Source: Halosimplex litoreum
Lineage (GTDB): Archaea > Halobacteriota > Halobacteria > Halobacteriales > Haloarculaceae
Direction: 5' to 3'
NCBI RefSeq assembly: GCF_016065055.1
Contig: NZ_CP065856.1
Coordinates: 558,001 to 622,000, forward strand
DNA length: 64,000 nucleotides
Within the stretch, counting starts at the first letter, position 1, and each line of letters starts with the position of its first letter. Below are positions 27,252 to 35,740 of this stretch, in pieces. Under the pieces are notes generated by a model. That model worked only from the letters and a program-made list of their open reading frames with translations. It searched no databases and was not told where the DNA came from. The position numbers and the translations under genes are program-made.

Positions 27252-27536
27252 TCAGGCCGCGGCTTCGAACGCGTCGGTGAAGTCGTTGGACTTCTCGATG
27301 ACCCGCTCGGCGCCGGCCTCCAGCGCGTCGAGCGCGTCGGTCTGCTCGTCGGTCTTGATGGTCAGTACGGGGTCGGTCTGGCCCCCGGACTGTTCGGGAT
27401 TCACGTCGTAGGTCGCCGCCGTGATCCCCTCGGTCTCCAGTAGCGCGCCCTTCAGCACGTTCATGAAGGTGTGACTCTCGCCGGCGATCTCGATAGAGAT
27501 CATCGTCGGCTCTTTCTCGATGACCCGCAGTTCCAT
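27252..27536 (-). CDS. rpo11: DNA-directed RNA polymerase subunit L
   Basis: The 94-residue product matches archaeal Rpo11/Rpo[35 protein letters not shown], then the long C-terminal helix that pairs with Rpo3. It is needed for assembly of the RNA polymerase core. A TATA-like element (27563-27570) is about 30 nt upstream of the ATG. Confidence 0.95.
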   Translation of the reverse strand: MELRVIEKEPTMISIEIAGESHTFMNVLKGALLETEGITAATYDVNPEQSGGQTDPVLTIKTDEQTDALDALEAGAERVIEKSNDFTDAFEAAA

Positions 27537-27631
27537 ACGCGTATCCAGCCCCCTCGCTCGCATGAAACTTACGTTCCCGGCGTCCGCGCCCGTCGTTCCC
27601 GCGGACCGTCGGCAGCCGCCTGCGACCGCTC

Positions 27632-27952
27632 TCAGACGACCGCGTACACGATCAACAGCCCGAAGTACACGAGGACGAGCGCAGCCAGCGCCTTGAGTCG
27701 GAACCGCCCGAGCTGACCGGACTCGGCCTCGTAGGCCTCTTCGTAGGCCGTCCGCTCGGCAGCGGAGATCGCCGACTCGTGGGCGCGCCCGCGGTGGAGC
27801 GCGAGCAGTCCCTCGGACTCGAAGGGGCGCCCGCAGTACTCGCACTCGGCGACCGACGCGTCCGGCGGCACGTCGTAGGCGGTGTCGTCGGGGGCCGCGC
27901 CGTCCGCGTTCGATCCGTCGGGTCCCGCGGTGGTGGGTGATGTCTCGGTCAT
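27632..27952 (-). CDS. C2H2 zinc-finger membrane protein (DUF7410-like)
   Basis: The 106-residue product has one zinc finger (CEYCGRPF then LALHRGRAH, a CxxC...HxxxxH arrangement, about 37-61) and one C-terminal membrane helix ([21 protein letters not shown]). Its ATG overlaps the stop of the upstream multi-pass protein (ATGA), so the two are made together. Function unknown. Confidence 0.84.
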   Translation of the reverse strand: MTETSPTTAGPDGSNADGAAPDDTAYDVPPDASVAECEYCGRPFESEGLLALHRGRAHESAISAAERTAYEEAYEAESGQLGRFRLKALAALVLVYFGLLIVYAVV

Positions 27953-29346
27953 TGGAGGTATGGCAGGGGCACGTCCGGTCGGGTGACGATCCAGAGGCTG
28001 GCCATCGTGTAGAAGATCATGACGGCGATGAAGGGGTACTGACTGCGGATGGCCTGCAGGCGACCCGGAAACAGGTCGAAGGCAGTGACGTGGGCGGCGA
28101 GGATGGCCAGGATGTGCCCACCGAGCACGCCGGCGATAGCGACGCCGCCGAACCAGTTCGGAACGACGAGCAGTCCCGGGTTCACCGTCGCCAGCGGCGC
28201 GGTCACCGCGGCGACCAGCGCCGGGATCAGCGAGAGGAAGTACCCGAGGAAGTGCGCGACGTGGTAGCCGGCGGCGATAGCCAGTAGCGGCGGCGCGAAC
28301 CGCCGGGCGAGGGTCTCGCTCGCGACGTAGGTCGGCGCCGTCCGGCGTGCGAGCCGCGACGCGAGCAGGTAGACGCCGAGGAAGAGAACGAAGCCGACGA
28401 CCATCGCGCCCGGGTACAACGCCGCGATCGGGTAGCCCAGATTCACCAGCGACCGGGCGAGGGTTCGCCAGGCCGGCGTCGCGACGAACCCGTCGAAAGT
28501 GGTCACCCAGAGGATCGCGACGACGAACGCCGTCTCGTCGACGCCGTCCAGTCGGTCGCTCGTGAGCCCCGCGCCGGGGAATCGCAGCGAGAGCGATCCG
28601 TCGGCGTCCCGGCCGACCGGGGCGACGGCGCCGTAGTAGCGGAACACCCGCGAGACGGGGTCGGCCTGGCGGAACCACGTGTCTGTGCCGTAGACCACCG
28701 CGCCGGCCAGCGTCACGACGGAGTAGGCCACGACGGTGACCGCGAGGATCCGCGGGTCGTCGGCCAGCGGGCTGACCACTTCGACCCAGATGAGCGCGAG
28801 CAGACCGGCGACGCTCGGCCAGGCGCCGAGCGTCCAGCGGTACTCCCGCCCCAGGTCCGGCAACACCTCGGCGATCGCTCGCCAGGGGTTGACGGCCGGC
28901 CACGAGTTCCCCACGAGGTAGGTGCTCATCACGAACCCGGCCCACCAGCCAGCCCAGACGATCACGACGGCCGGATTCGAGAGCGGGTCCGTCGGCCCGA
29001 CGAACCCAGTGACGACGATACCGACGAGCGTCGCCACGCCGAGCGCGCCGGCGGCCCACCGGAGCGCGGTCGGGGCCGGGAGCGCGAACCGCCGTCGGGC
29101 GTCGACCAACCAGTCCAGCGCCGAGCGGTCGGTCGCGAACGTCGCCAGCAAGAACGAGGCGCCGACGACCGCGCCGCCGGTCCCCAGCATCAACCACGTC
29201 GGCACGCTCAGCGACTCGCGGGCCGACCCGCCCAGCGACCCGCCGTGGGCGAGTACGGGTCGCGCGACCACGACCGTCGCGAGCGCGACCGCGGCCGCCG
29301 TCGCCGACCGAGCGGCCGCGACCGTCCGAGTCCGTCGTCGGTCCAT
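27949..29346 (-). CDS. multi-pass membrane protein, unknown function
   Basis: The 465-residue product has an N-terminal signal-like helix and about ten further membrane helices, with AHGG near residue 33 and conserved-looking [16 protein letters not shown]. It is divergent from the oxidase subunit III gene, with about 200 bp between. Similar proteins lie near respiratory genes in haloarchaea, and the scattered His residues would allow metal or haem contact. I cannot name the family. Confidence 0.83.
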   Translation of the reverse strand: MDRRRTRTVAAARSATAAAVALATVVVARPVLAHGGSLGGSARESLSVPTWLMLGTGGAVVGASFLLATFATDRSALDWLVDARRRFALPAPTALRWAAGALGVATLVGIVVTGFVGPTDPLSNPAVVIVWAGWWAGFVMSTYLVGNSWPAVNPWRAIAEVLPDLGREYRWTLGAWPSVAGLLALIWVEVVSPLADDPRILAVTVVAYSVVTLAGAVVYGTDTWFRQADPVSRVFRYYGAVAPVGRDADGSLSLRFPGAGLTSDRLDGVDETAFVVAILWVTTFDGFVATPAWRTLARSLVNLGYPIAALYPGAMVVGFVLFLGVYLLASRLARRTAPTYVASETLARRFAPPLLAIAAGYHVAHFLGYFLSLIPALVAAVTAPLATVNPGLLVVPNWFGGVAIAGVLGGHILAILAAHVTAFDLFPGRLQAIRSQYPFIAVMIFYTMASLWIVTRPDVPLPYLQ

Positions 29347-29511
29347 CTGCCGGAGTTTAGACCCCCCTCCCGGTCAAAGTATCGAAGCGCGGTCGCCCAG
29401 CGGTCCAGGCCCGCGACGGCCGGCGGCCCGCACCCGAGACGGTCGACGAACACGTTCGGAAACCCGTGGGCGTGGACGGGTCCCGACACCGGGCCCGGCC
29501 GGTTTGGGAGG

Positions 29512-29519
29512 CTTTTTAG
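29512..29519 (+). promoter_or_regulatory. TATA box of the oxidase subunit III gene
   Basis: GCTTTTTAG-type element 24-31 nt before the ATG at 29543, consistent with leaderless initiation. Confidence 0.6.
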
Positions 29520-29542
29520 TGTTGCTGGCGCAAGTCCCGAGT

Positions 29543-30406
29543 ATGAGTCTCGCGGACGATACGTCAGAGGACCACGGGGACCACGGCGGGCACCACCTGC
29601 CGGCGGTCGAGGACTGGCCGCGCGGGTTCGGCGAGGCCAGCTGGTGGCCGTTCGTCACCGCAGTCGGCGCGGCGGGCATCTACCTCGCCGCCGCGCTGTT
29701 CGTGCTCGGTCGTGGTCAGGAACCGCTCGTCGACCCGATGTACGGCCCGGTCGCGACCGTCGCCAGCGTCGGCCTGTTCCTGATCGGCCTCTACGGCTGG
29801 CTGTACCACGCGTTCGTCGTCAACTTCTGGGAGGGCGGCACGGACGAACACGGCAGCAGCACCCTCCGGGTGGCGATGATACTGTTCCTCGGCTCGGAGA
29901 TCGCGACCTTCGGTGCCGGGTTCGTCTACTACTTCTTCATCCGCGCGGGTGCGTGGTCGACCGAGGGGTTCCCGGACTTGCTGGGTAGCCTCATCATCAT
30001 CAACACGTCGATACTGATCGTCAGCAGCTTCACGCTGCACTTCGCACACACCGCGCTGCGGAAGAACAACCGCACCCGTTTCCTCCAGCTGCTCGGGCTG
30101 ACTCTACTGCTGGGCGTCGTGTTCATCGGCGGCCAGATCTACGAGTACTACGAGTTCATCGTCCACGAAGGGTTCACCCTCACCGGCGGCGCCTTCGCCT
30201 CCGCGTTCTACGGCCTGACCGGCCTCCACGGGCTCCACGTCAGCCTCGGCGCGGTCCTGCTGGGTATCGTCTTCCTGCGCGGCCTCAAGGGCCAGTACTC
30301 CGCCGAGAAACACACCTCCGTCAGCACGGCTTCGATGTACTGGCACTTCGTCGACGTCGTCTGGGTGTTCCTCGTCGTCGTCCTCTACGTCGGCGCCGAG
30401 ATCTGA
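29543..30406 (+). CDS. coxC: cytochrome c oxidase subunit III (heme-copper oxidase)
   Basis: The 287-residue product has a His/Asp-rich N-terminus and seven membrane helices. It has the subunit III landmarks: WWPFVTAVG, ILFLGSEIATFGAGFVYYFF, SSFTLHFAH, GGQIYEYYEF, FYGLTGLHGLHVSLGA and the terminal WHFVDVVWVFLVVVLY. Subunit III stabilises the catalytic core of the terminal oxidase. Subunits I and II are not in the window. Confidence 0.93.
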   Translation: MSLADDTSEDHGDHGGHHLPAVEDWPRGFGEASWWPFVTAVGAAGIYLAAALFVLGRGQEPLVDPMYGPVATVASVGLFLIGLYGWLYHAFVVNFWEGGTDEHGSSTLRVAMILFLGSEIATFGAGFVYYFFIRAGAWSTEGFPDLLGSLIIINTSILIVSSFTLHFAHTALRKNNRTRFLQLLGLTLLLGVVFIGGQIYEYYEFIVHEGFTLTGGAFASAFYGLTGLHGLHVSLGAVLLGIVFLRGLKGQYSAEKHTSVSTASMYWHFVDVVWVFLVVVLYVGAEI

Positions 30407-30444
30407 GCGGGAGTTTCAAGACGATTTCTCCCCATCCTGGGGGT

Positions 30445-30687
30445 ATGGAACCGCTCGACGTCGAGAACAGCTTCGACGTGCACGAGTACCGCCACGGGCT
30501 GAAACTGGTGAGTCAGGACCGGGCGACGATGCACCTCGAAAACCGCGACGACTTCGCCTGCCCCGCCTGCGGCGACGCGTTCGACGATCTCTTCGTCTCG
30601 GAGAAACGCGAGAACACCTTCGGGAGCCCCGGCGGCCCCTTCTGCGTCGTCCGCACCGACGACCAGGTGCTGTTGCTGACGCACTGA
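30445..30687 (+). CDS. small zinc-ribbon protein (DUF7385 / 'flagella cluster' type)
   Basis: The 80-residue product has FDVHEYRHGLKLVSQD, CPACGDAFDDLFVSEKR and FCVVRTDDQVLLLTH. This matches a haloarchaeal family sometimes labelled 'flagella cluster protein'. One CxxC is clear. It follows subunit III by about 40 bp. Function unknown. Confidence 0.85.
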   Translation: MEPLDVENSFDVHEYRHGLKLVSQDRATMHLENRDDFACPACGDAFDDLFVSEKRENTFGSPGGPFCVVRTDDQVLLLTH

Positions 30688-30729
30688 CCGGATCGCGGGC
30701 GCTGCCGACGGCCCGCGTCTCGCTGCTCG

Positions 30730-31083
30730 TCACGCCGAGTCCTCACCCCAGACGCCCGCCACCACCAGCGCCAGCAGGAAGAAGTACGTCACCAACCCCC
30801 ACCAGGCCACGGCGACGGCCCACGGCCCGCCCACCCACACCGCGAGACCTGCACCGCCGACGAGCGCGACCGCACTCCCGACCTGCACGACGGGGCGCTC
30901 CCACAGCTCCACAACCGGCGTCTCGGCGACGAACAGCGCTTCGACTGCCAGCCCGGCGGTGACACCCATCACGGCGACTGCGGGCCGAGCGAGCAGGGAC
31001 AGCGACGCCGTCAGTCCGAGCGCTGCCGACAGCGCACAGACACACCCGGTCGCCAGCAGCGCGTCGCGAGTCGTCGACTGCAC
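30730..31083 (-). CDS. small membrane protein, unknown
   Basis: The 117-residue product has about four membrane helices covering almost its whole length. GTG at 31083 is preferred over an ATG at 31170 because the extra residues are hydrophilic and unlike the rest. No family recognised. Confidence 0.74.
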   Translation of the reverse strand: MQSTTRDALLATGCVCALSAALGLTASLSLLARPAVAVMGVTAGLAVEALFVAETPVVELWERPVVQVGSAVALVGGAGLAVWVGGPWAVAVAWWGLVTYFFLLALVVAGVWGEDSA

Positions 31084-31124
31084 GGGTAGGTTGGGGCGGT
31101 CGCCGAAAATAGGGGTTCCGACGC

Positions 31125-31301
31125 TCAGGTCGTGAACCCGGACTCGGCCTCGTGCTCTTCGAGTACCCACTCCAGTTCCTCGATGGCCCGGAGGATCGCG
31201 ACCTCCGCTTCGTCCTCGAGCTCCGAGGTCGGCGGGTCCGTTCTGTCGTACGCGTCCTCGAGTTCGGCGATCCGTTCCCGGATGTCGTCCTCTGACCGCA
31301 T
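31125..31301 (-). CDS. 58-residue acidic helical protein
   Basis: Very acidic, Glu-rich, predicted helical: an MRSEDDIRERIAELEDAY start, then LEDEAEVAILRAIEELEWVLEEHE. It starts 40 bp after the membrane protein's start region ends on the same strand. Likely a small conserved haloarchaeal protein of unknown function. Confidence 0.75.
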   Translation of the reverse strand: MRSEDDIRERIAELEDAYDRTDPPTSELEDEAEVAILRAIEELEWVLEEHEAESGFTT

Positions 31302-31459
31302 ACTCCTACCGAGCGCGCGGATCCGCTTGATGCTACCGGTCGGCGCCGTCCGGAGGAGGCCACTCGCCCACAGTCTCGATGCCGTGACCGTGGTCGAGAC
31401 CCCCGTTGTCCGCTGAAAGAGACGAACTTGGGGAGACGGCGAACGCTTCGCCGGGGTCG

Positions 31460-32128
31460 TCACCGGTAGAACTGACCCGAGAGCGATCTCCCGTAGTGGT
31501 TCTGCCCGAAGGCGGGCCAGTCGTGTCTGTAGAACGCGTCACTGATCGCGGTCCCGCTCGCGTACCGTCGAGCGGCGTATCCCAGCGTGCCGATCGAGGT
31601 CTCCCCGGCTGCGAAGGCCTCGGCGACCGCCGTGAGGTGGTCCACGGCTTCGTCCGTGCCCCACTCGCAGAGCAGGACCGACTCCATACTGTCGAACACG
31701 TCGACCGTCTCCGCGGAGAGCGCTACGTCCGGGTCGGAGTCGGCTGTCTGACCGACGTACGGGTCCATCAGTGTTCCCTCGACGTGTTCGTAGCCGAGAT
31801 TGTGTCCGATCTCGTGGGCGACGACGGTCGTATCGACGAGGTCGTCGTAACTCCTGTTGAGTACGATATAGTCCCCGCCTAGCGCGGCGTAAGCGGCGAT
31901 AGATCCGTCGGCCCACTTGTCTTCGAAGTGGGCCTGGTCGCGCCAGTAGATCCGGTGGGTCTTCGTCGACCGAGCCGTGAAATCCGGCTCCGTCGCTACG
32001 GGGAGTTCGTCCCTCTCCGTGTCGTCGACGAGTCGACACTTCGGAGAGCCGTCGTCGCTCGACGACCTGGCACACGCACCACCGACGCCCGCGGCCGCTA
32101 CCGACTCGAGGAAGGTGCGTCGGAACAT
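31460..32128 (-). CDS. secreted metzincin-type metalloprotease
   Basis: The 222-residue product begins MFRRTFLESVAAAGVGGAC, a twin-arginine-like signal with a possible lipobox Cys near residue 19. The catalytic site HEIGHNLGYEH (HExxHxxGxxH) is followed by a Met-turn candidate in TLMDP. These are the metzincin hallmarks, so a zinc protease of the cell surface is expected. The substrate is unknown. It stands alone, before a tRNA gene. Confidence 0.8.
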   Translation of the reverse strand: MFRRTFLESVAAAGVGGACARSSSDDGSPKCRLVDDTERDELPVATEPDFTARSTKTHRIYWRDQAHFEDKWADGSIAAYAALGGDYIVLNRSYDDLVDTTVVAHEIGHNLGYEHVEGTLMDPYVGQTADSDPDVALSAETVDVFDSMESVLLCEWGTDEAVDHLTAVAEAFAAGETSIGTLGYAARRYASGTAISDAFYRHDWPAFGQNHYGRSLSGQFYR

Positions 32129-32483
32129 GACTGAAGAGATGAACTATCGTTGGTACCGAGAGAGAGGTCGTCGGATCCGGTACCGTCCGAGCCAGCGTGT
32201 TTCGGTCGGGGTCGCTCCCGAACGGGTGGTTCGAGTGCGACGTCGTCAGTCGGTCCCCCCGTCGGCGAGGCGCGATCTGTGTCTGGCATCACACGACAGT
32301 GACCCTGGGTTACTCAATAGTATGAGTGCGTTATTTTCGGAAGCGTTCGCTTGCCTTCGAGAACTGTGGACGACACCGTAATCGACAGATACGAGCCCAC
32401 CACCGCGTTTCCACTCCCGAAACAGATCTACCCGCTAGTCGGCCGATTTCGGCGACTTCCTTCGGGGCGGTCCCGTCTGAGAA
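32129..32483. other. intergenic region
   Basis: No gene is supported. It contains AT-rich sequence near 32325-32345 and lies between the metalloprotease promoter and the 3' end of tRNA-Thr. Confidence 0.45.
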
Positions 32484-32558
32484 AGCCGGTGGAGGGATTT
32501 GAACCCTCGGCCTAATCCTTACGAAGGATTCGCTCTAGCCAGTCTGAGCTACACCGGC
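32484..32558 (-). tRNA. tRNA-Thr (anticodon CGT)
   Basis: The 75-nt gene folds as a full cloverleaf: acceptor GCCGGTG/CACCGGC, a D arm beginning TAGCTCAG, anticodon stem AATCC/GGATT with loop TTCGTAA, and a T arm with GGTTCAAATC. The anticodon CGT reads ACG (Thr). The discriminator is T and CCA is not encoded. No intron is present. Confidence 0.97.
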
Positions 32559-32635
32559 GCGTTCGGTGACTCCGTTTCAACGTACCGCCGATAACCGCAA
32601 TAAGGGTTGCGAATCGGGCCGACTCTGTGAGAGGA

Positions 32636-33622
32636 TCACTGGGCCCGCATCAGTCGCACGTCCAGACAGACGTTCAGCTCGTGGGGCGCGTACGACCGCA
32701 CGGTGTGACGTCGTTCGACGGTCACGTCGTACTCCGGCTCGGCCGCCTCGCGGATCGCCCGCTCGCCCGGGCCGTAGGGGTCGTCCTCGTGCTGGAAGTC
32801 GTAGTAGTGGACGACGCAGTCGTCGCTCGCCAGCGCCACCGCGCTCTTGAGGAACTCGTCTGCGCTGTGGGGCAGGTTCATCACCAGACGCTCGGCCCAG
32901 TCCTCGTACTCCGAGGCGACTTCGCGCACGTCTCCCTGGATCGCCGTCACGCGCTCTTCGACGCCGTTGCGGCGGGCGTTCTCCCGCAGGTACTCGATGG
33001 CGTCCCCGTTGATGTCGACGCCGACGGCGGTCGCGCCGCGCTTCGCGAACGGGACCACGAACGGCCCGACGCCGGCGAACATGTCGAAGGCGCGTTCGCC
33101 CTCACGCACTTGCTCGGCGACGCGGTGGCGTTCGGTCGCCAGCCGCGGCGAGAAGTACACCGTCGCCAGGTCGAGGGCGAACTCACAGCCGTACTCGCGG
33201 TGGACGGCTTCCGTGCTCTCGCCGGCCAGCACCTCCCAGTCGCGCACGCGTTCGGTTCCCTTGACTTTCGACGCCCGGTTGACGACCGTCTTCACCGGGA
33301 GCGCGGACTCGACGATGGCGTCGGCCAGCGCCCGGGCGCGCTCGGCGTCGTCCTCGTCGACGATGACCACGTCGCCGAGGCGTTCGTAGGACGGGTCGAA
33401 CTCGAGAATATCCGCCGGCATCGTCTGGGTCTCCCGCGGCTCGGCCTCGCGGCTGACCAGTTCGAACTCGTCGGGGACGGCCGAGGGGTCGGTGACCGGC
33501 ACGTACAGCGACCCGTCGGCGACCGCGATCTCGTAGTCCTCGTCGACCAGGTCGGCGTCGGCCAGCCGCCGGCGCGTCGCCTCCCCCTCCTCGCGGGGCA
33601 CCCGAACGCAGGAGACCTCCAT
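32636..33622 (-). CDS. trm5: tRNA (guanine(37)-N1)-methyltransferase Trm5
   Basis: The 328-residue product has an N-terminal D1-like region, a linker with the KTVVNRASKVKGTERVRDWE block, and a class I SAM-binding domain: FDMFAGVGPFVVPFAKRG, VGVDINGDAIEYL, QGDVRE and the MNLPHSADEF motif that corresponds to the family NLP site. It makes m1G37 next to the anticodon and prevents frameshifting. The ATG at 33622 begins the conserved N-terminus. It lies about 75 bp upstream of tRNA-Thr on the same strand. Confidence 0.92.
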   Translation of the reverse strand: MEVSCVRVPREEGEATRRRLADADLVDEDYEIAVADGSLYVPVTDPSAVPDEFELVSREAEPRETQTMPADILEFDPSYERLGDVVIVDEDDAERARALADAIVESALPVKTVVNRASKVKGTERVRDWEVLAGESTEAVHREYGCEFALDLATVYFSPRLATERHRVAEQVREGERAFDMFAGVGPFVVPFAKRGATAVGVDINGDAIEYLRENARRNGVEERVTAIQGDVREVASEYEDWAERLVMNLPHSADEFLKSAVALASDDCVVHYYDFQHEDDPYGPGERAIREAAEPEYDVTVERRHTVRSYAPHELNVCLDVRLMRAQ

Positions 33623-33757
33623 AGCACCGATAGGTCGCCGTCCCGCGGTAAGCCTGACGCTTCGGACGTCGTCGGTCACGACCGATTCCCGCCCACCTCA
33701 CCGACCACGTCGCGAGCGCTTCGCGGGGCTTAATCCGCTCGGCGACGGAGTCGGCGT

Positions 33758-34537
33758 ATGCTCACCTTCGTCGGACTCGGTCTCTACGACGAGCGCTCGG
33801 TCACCGTCGCGGGCCGCGAGGCCATCCGCGCGGCCGACCGCGTCGTCGCCGAGTTCTACACCAGCACGCTCGCCGGCGCGACGCTCGCCGACCTCGAAGC
33901 CGCCCACGACACCGAGATCGAAGTCCGCGACCGCGCCGGCGTCGAGCAGTCTCCGGACGATATCCTCGACGACGCCGTCGACTCCGAGGTGGTCTTCTGT
34001 ACGGCCGGGGACACGATGATCTCGACGACCCACACCGACCTGCGGCTGCGCGCTCACGACAGGGGTATCGAGACCCGCGTCGTCCACGGGACGACCGCAC
34101 AGGCGGCGGCGAGTTCGCTCACCGGCCTCCAGAACTACCGCTTCGGCAAGGCGACGACGCTGCCCTTCGAGCGGTCGCACGCCGGCGACGACCTGCCGGA
34201 GAGCATCATCGACACTATCGAGCGGAACCGCGACCGCGGACTCCACACCCTGGTCTTCCTCGACATCGACGGCGAGAACGAGGCGTACATGCGCGCCGAC
34301 CGAGCCGCCGGGCGCCTCGCCGACGCCTACGAGGACACCCTCGGGGTCGCCGTCGCGCGCGCGGGGAGTCCCGATCCCGTCGTCCGCGCCGACCGGCTCT
34401 CGGTGCTCGCCGAGGCGTCGTTCGGCGACCCGCTCCACCTGCTCGTGATCCCCGGCGACCTCCATCTCATGGAGCGCGACGCGCTCGCCGCCCTCGGCGA
34501 CGCCCCGAACGAAGCCCTCGAAGCGCTAGTCGTCTGA
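33758..34537 (+). CDS. dph5: diphthine synthase
   Basis: The 259-residue SAM-dependent methyltransferase has the tetrapyrrole-methylase fold markers MLTFVGLGLYDERSVT, AGDTMISTTHTDLRL and NYRFGKATTLPF, and ends with HLLVIPGDLHLMERDAL. It methylates the modified histidine of elongation factor 2 in diphthamide synthesis. CTTAATCC at 33729-33736 is a TATA candidate about 25 nt before the ATG. The 3' end overlaps the convergent artA gene by 12 bp. Confidence 0.95.
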   Translation: MLTFVGLGLYDERSVTVAGREAIRAADRVVAEFYTSTLAGATLADLEAAHDTEIEVRDRAGVEQSPDDILDDAVDSEVVFCTAGDTMISTTHTDLRLRAHDRGIETRVVHGTTAQAAASSLTGLQNYRFGKATTLPFERSHAGDDLPESIIDTIERNRDRGLHTLVFLDIDGENEAYMRADRAAGRLADAYEDTLGVAVARAGSPDPVVRADRLSVLAEASFGDPLHLLVIPGDLHLMERDALAALGDAPNEALEALVV

Positions 34538-35569
34538 GCGGGAACTCGCGCCCGTCTCCGCACCGGCCTCCGGTTCGCCCTCGACGGCGGCTGCCGGCAC
34601 GTCCAGGGCGGCTCGGAGGTCGTACTCCGAGCCGGTCAGGACGAACAGCAGGTCTTCGACGACCGTCAGAACCTCCGGGAGCTCGCGGACGACGAGGTAG
34701 GTGATCCCGACGAGCGCCACCACCGAGAGGCTCTGGGCGACGATCCGGTCGACGACGATGTAGGAGACCTGCCGCGGGTCGGTGAGTCCGAACACCGACA
34801 TGATGAGATCCGGGAACAGCTGGAAGCGCTGTTCGCCGAACCCGACGGCGATCATGACGTTCCGTCCGAGGTTCAGCGCGTAGATAATCGGGATCGACAC
34901 CGCGAACGCGCGGAGCTTCCGGCGCAGCGGCGCTTGGACGGCGGCGATCAGCCCGACGAAGATGGCCATGCTCCCGATCCCCGTACAGGCGATGACGATC
35001 GTGTAGAAGATGGGGCTCTCCCCGTCCGCGAACACGAACGTGTTGTGATAGAGATGTTCCTTCTCGCCGACGATGTAGCCGTCGTACGCGACCACCGACT
35101 GGCCGTCGACGACCGCCTCGTACCCCGTGACGAGGTCGGGACTCGACCCGATCAGCGAGATCAACAGCGCGGTCTGGTCGGTGACCGTCTCGACTAGGAA
35201 CTGCCGCAACACGGGGATCGACTCGAACGGGAAGAAGACCGCGCCCATCAGGAGGATCGCCCGCGAGAGGACGAACAGCGAGTCCCGCCCCGACCACAGC
35301 AGATACCCGACGTAGAACGAGGCGGGCACGGCGACGAGGGTCCCGACCCCCTCGATGACGCTCCGCTGGACGACCGCGAAGTGATAGATGAGACTGAACC
35401 AGAAGACGCCGAACAGCCCCCACGCCGCCACCCCGGCCTGTCGAGCGCGCTCGCGGCGCTCGGTCAGCTCCAGGACCGTCGTCGCGAGAAACGCTCCGAG
35501 TACGAGCCACGCGAGCGGGTCGGAAAAGCGCGTGGCCCAGTCCAGACCCGAGAGGACGACGTCGAGCAT
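34526..35569 (-). CDS. artA: archaeosortase A
   Basis: The 347-residue multi-pass protein carries the exosortase/archaeosortase catalytic residues: Cys in IACTGIGSM and Arg in NLGRNVMIA, with the expected FFPFESIPV region earlier. ArtA cleaves PGF-CTERM tails and passes surface proteins to a lipid anchor. The S-layer gene that begins its coding stop 170 bp away ends in exactly such a tail. The ATG at 35569 follows a TATA box at 35600-35607. An acidic tail (about 320-347) is likely cytoplasmic. Confidence 0.95.
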   Translation of the reverse strand: MLDVVLSGLDWATRFSDPLAWLVLGAFLATTVLELTERRERARQAGVAAWGLFGVFWFSLIYHFAVVQRSVIEGVGTLVAVPASFYVGYLLWSGRDSLFVLSRAILLMGAVFFPFESIPVLRQFLVETVTDQTALLISLIGSSPDLVTGYEAVVDGQSVVAYDGYIVGEKEHLYHNTFVFADGESPIFYTIVIACTGIGSMAIFVGLIAAVQAPLRRKLRAFAVSIPIIYALNLGRNVMIAVGFGEQRFQLFPDLIMSVFGLTDPRQVSYIVVDRIVAQSLSVVALVGITYLVVRELPEVLTVVEDLLFVLTGSEYDLRAALDVPAAAVEGEPEAGAETGASSRSDD

Positions 35570-35599
35570 CGGTACTGACTCAACGTTACGGGATCGGGA

Positions 35600-35607
35600 G
35601 TATATGT
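35600..35607 (-). promoter_or_regulatory. TATA box of artA
   Basis: CATATACT on the minus strand lies 31-38 nt before the artA ATG. Confidence 0.6.
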
Positions 35608-35740
35608 TTTGTCGTTGCGTCCACGGTGGACGCACGACCGCGTTGGCGTACGGAAACACCGCGGAGCAGTCGCTGTCCGGGTAGCGTCGAAAGAAATGTC
35701 GAGCGGTTAGGGGTCGGGCGTCAGCCCGATAGTGCTACCG

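Noticed and set aside
28922-29542. N-terminal extension of oxidase subunit III
   Set aside because: It covers the divergent membrane-protein gene. The TATA box and known subunit III length support the ATG at 29543.
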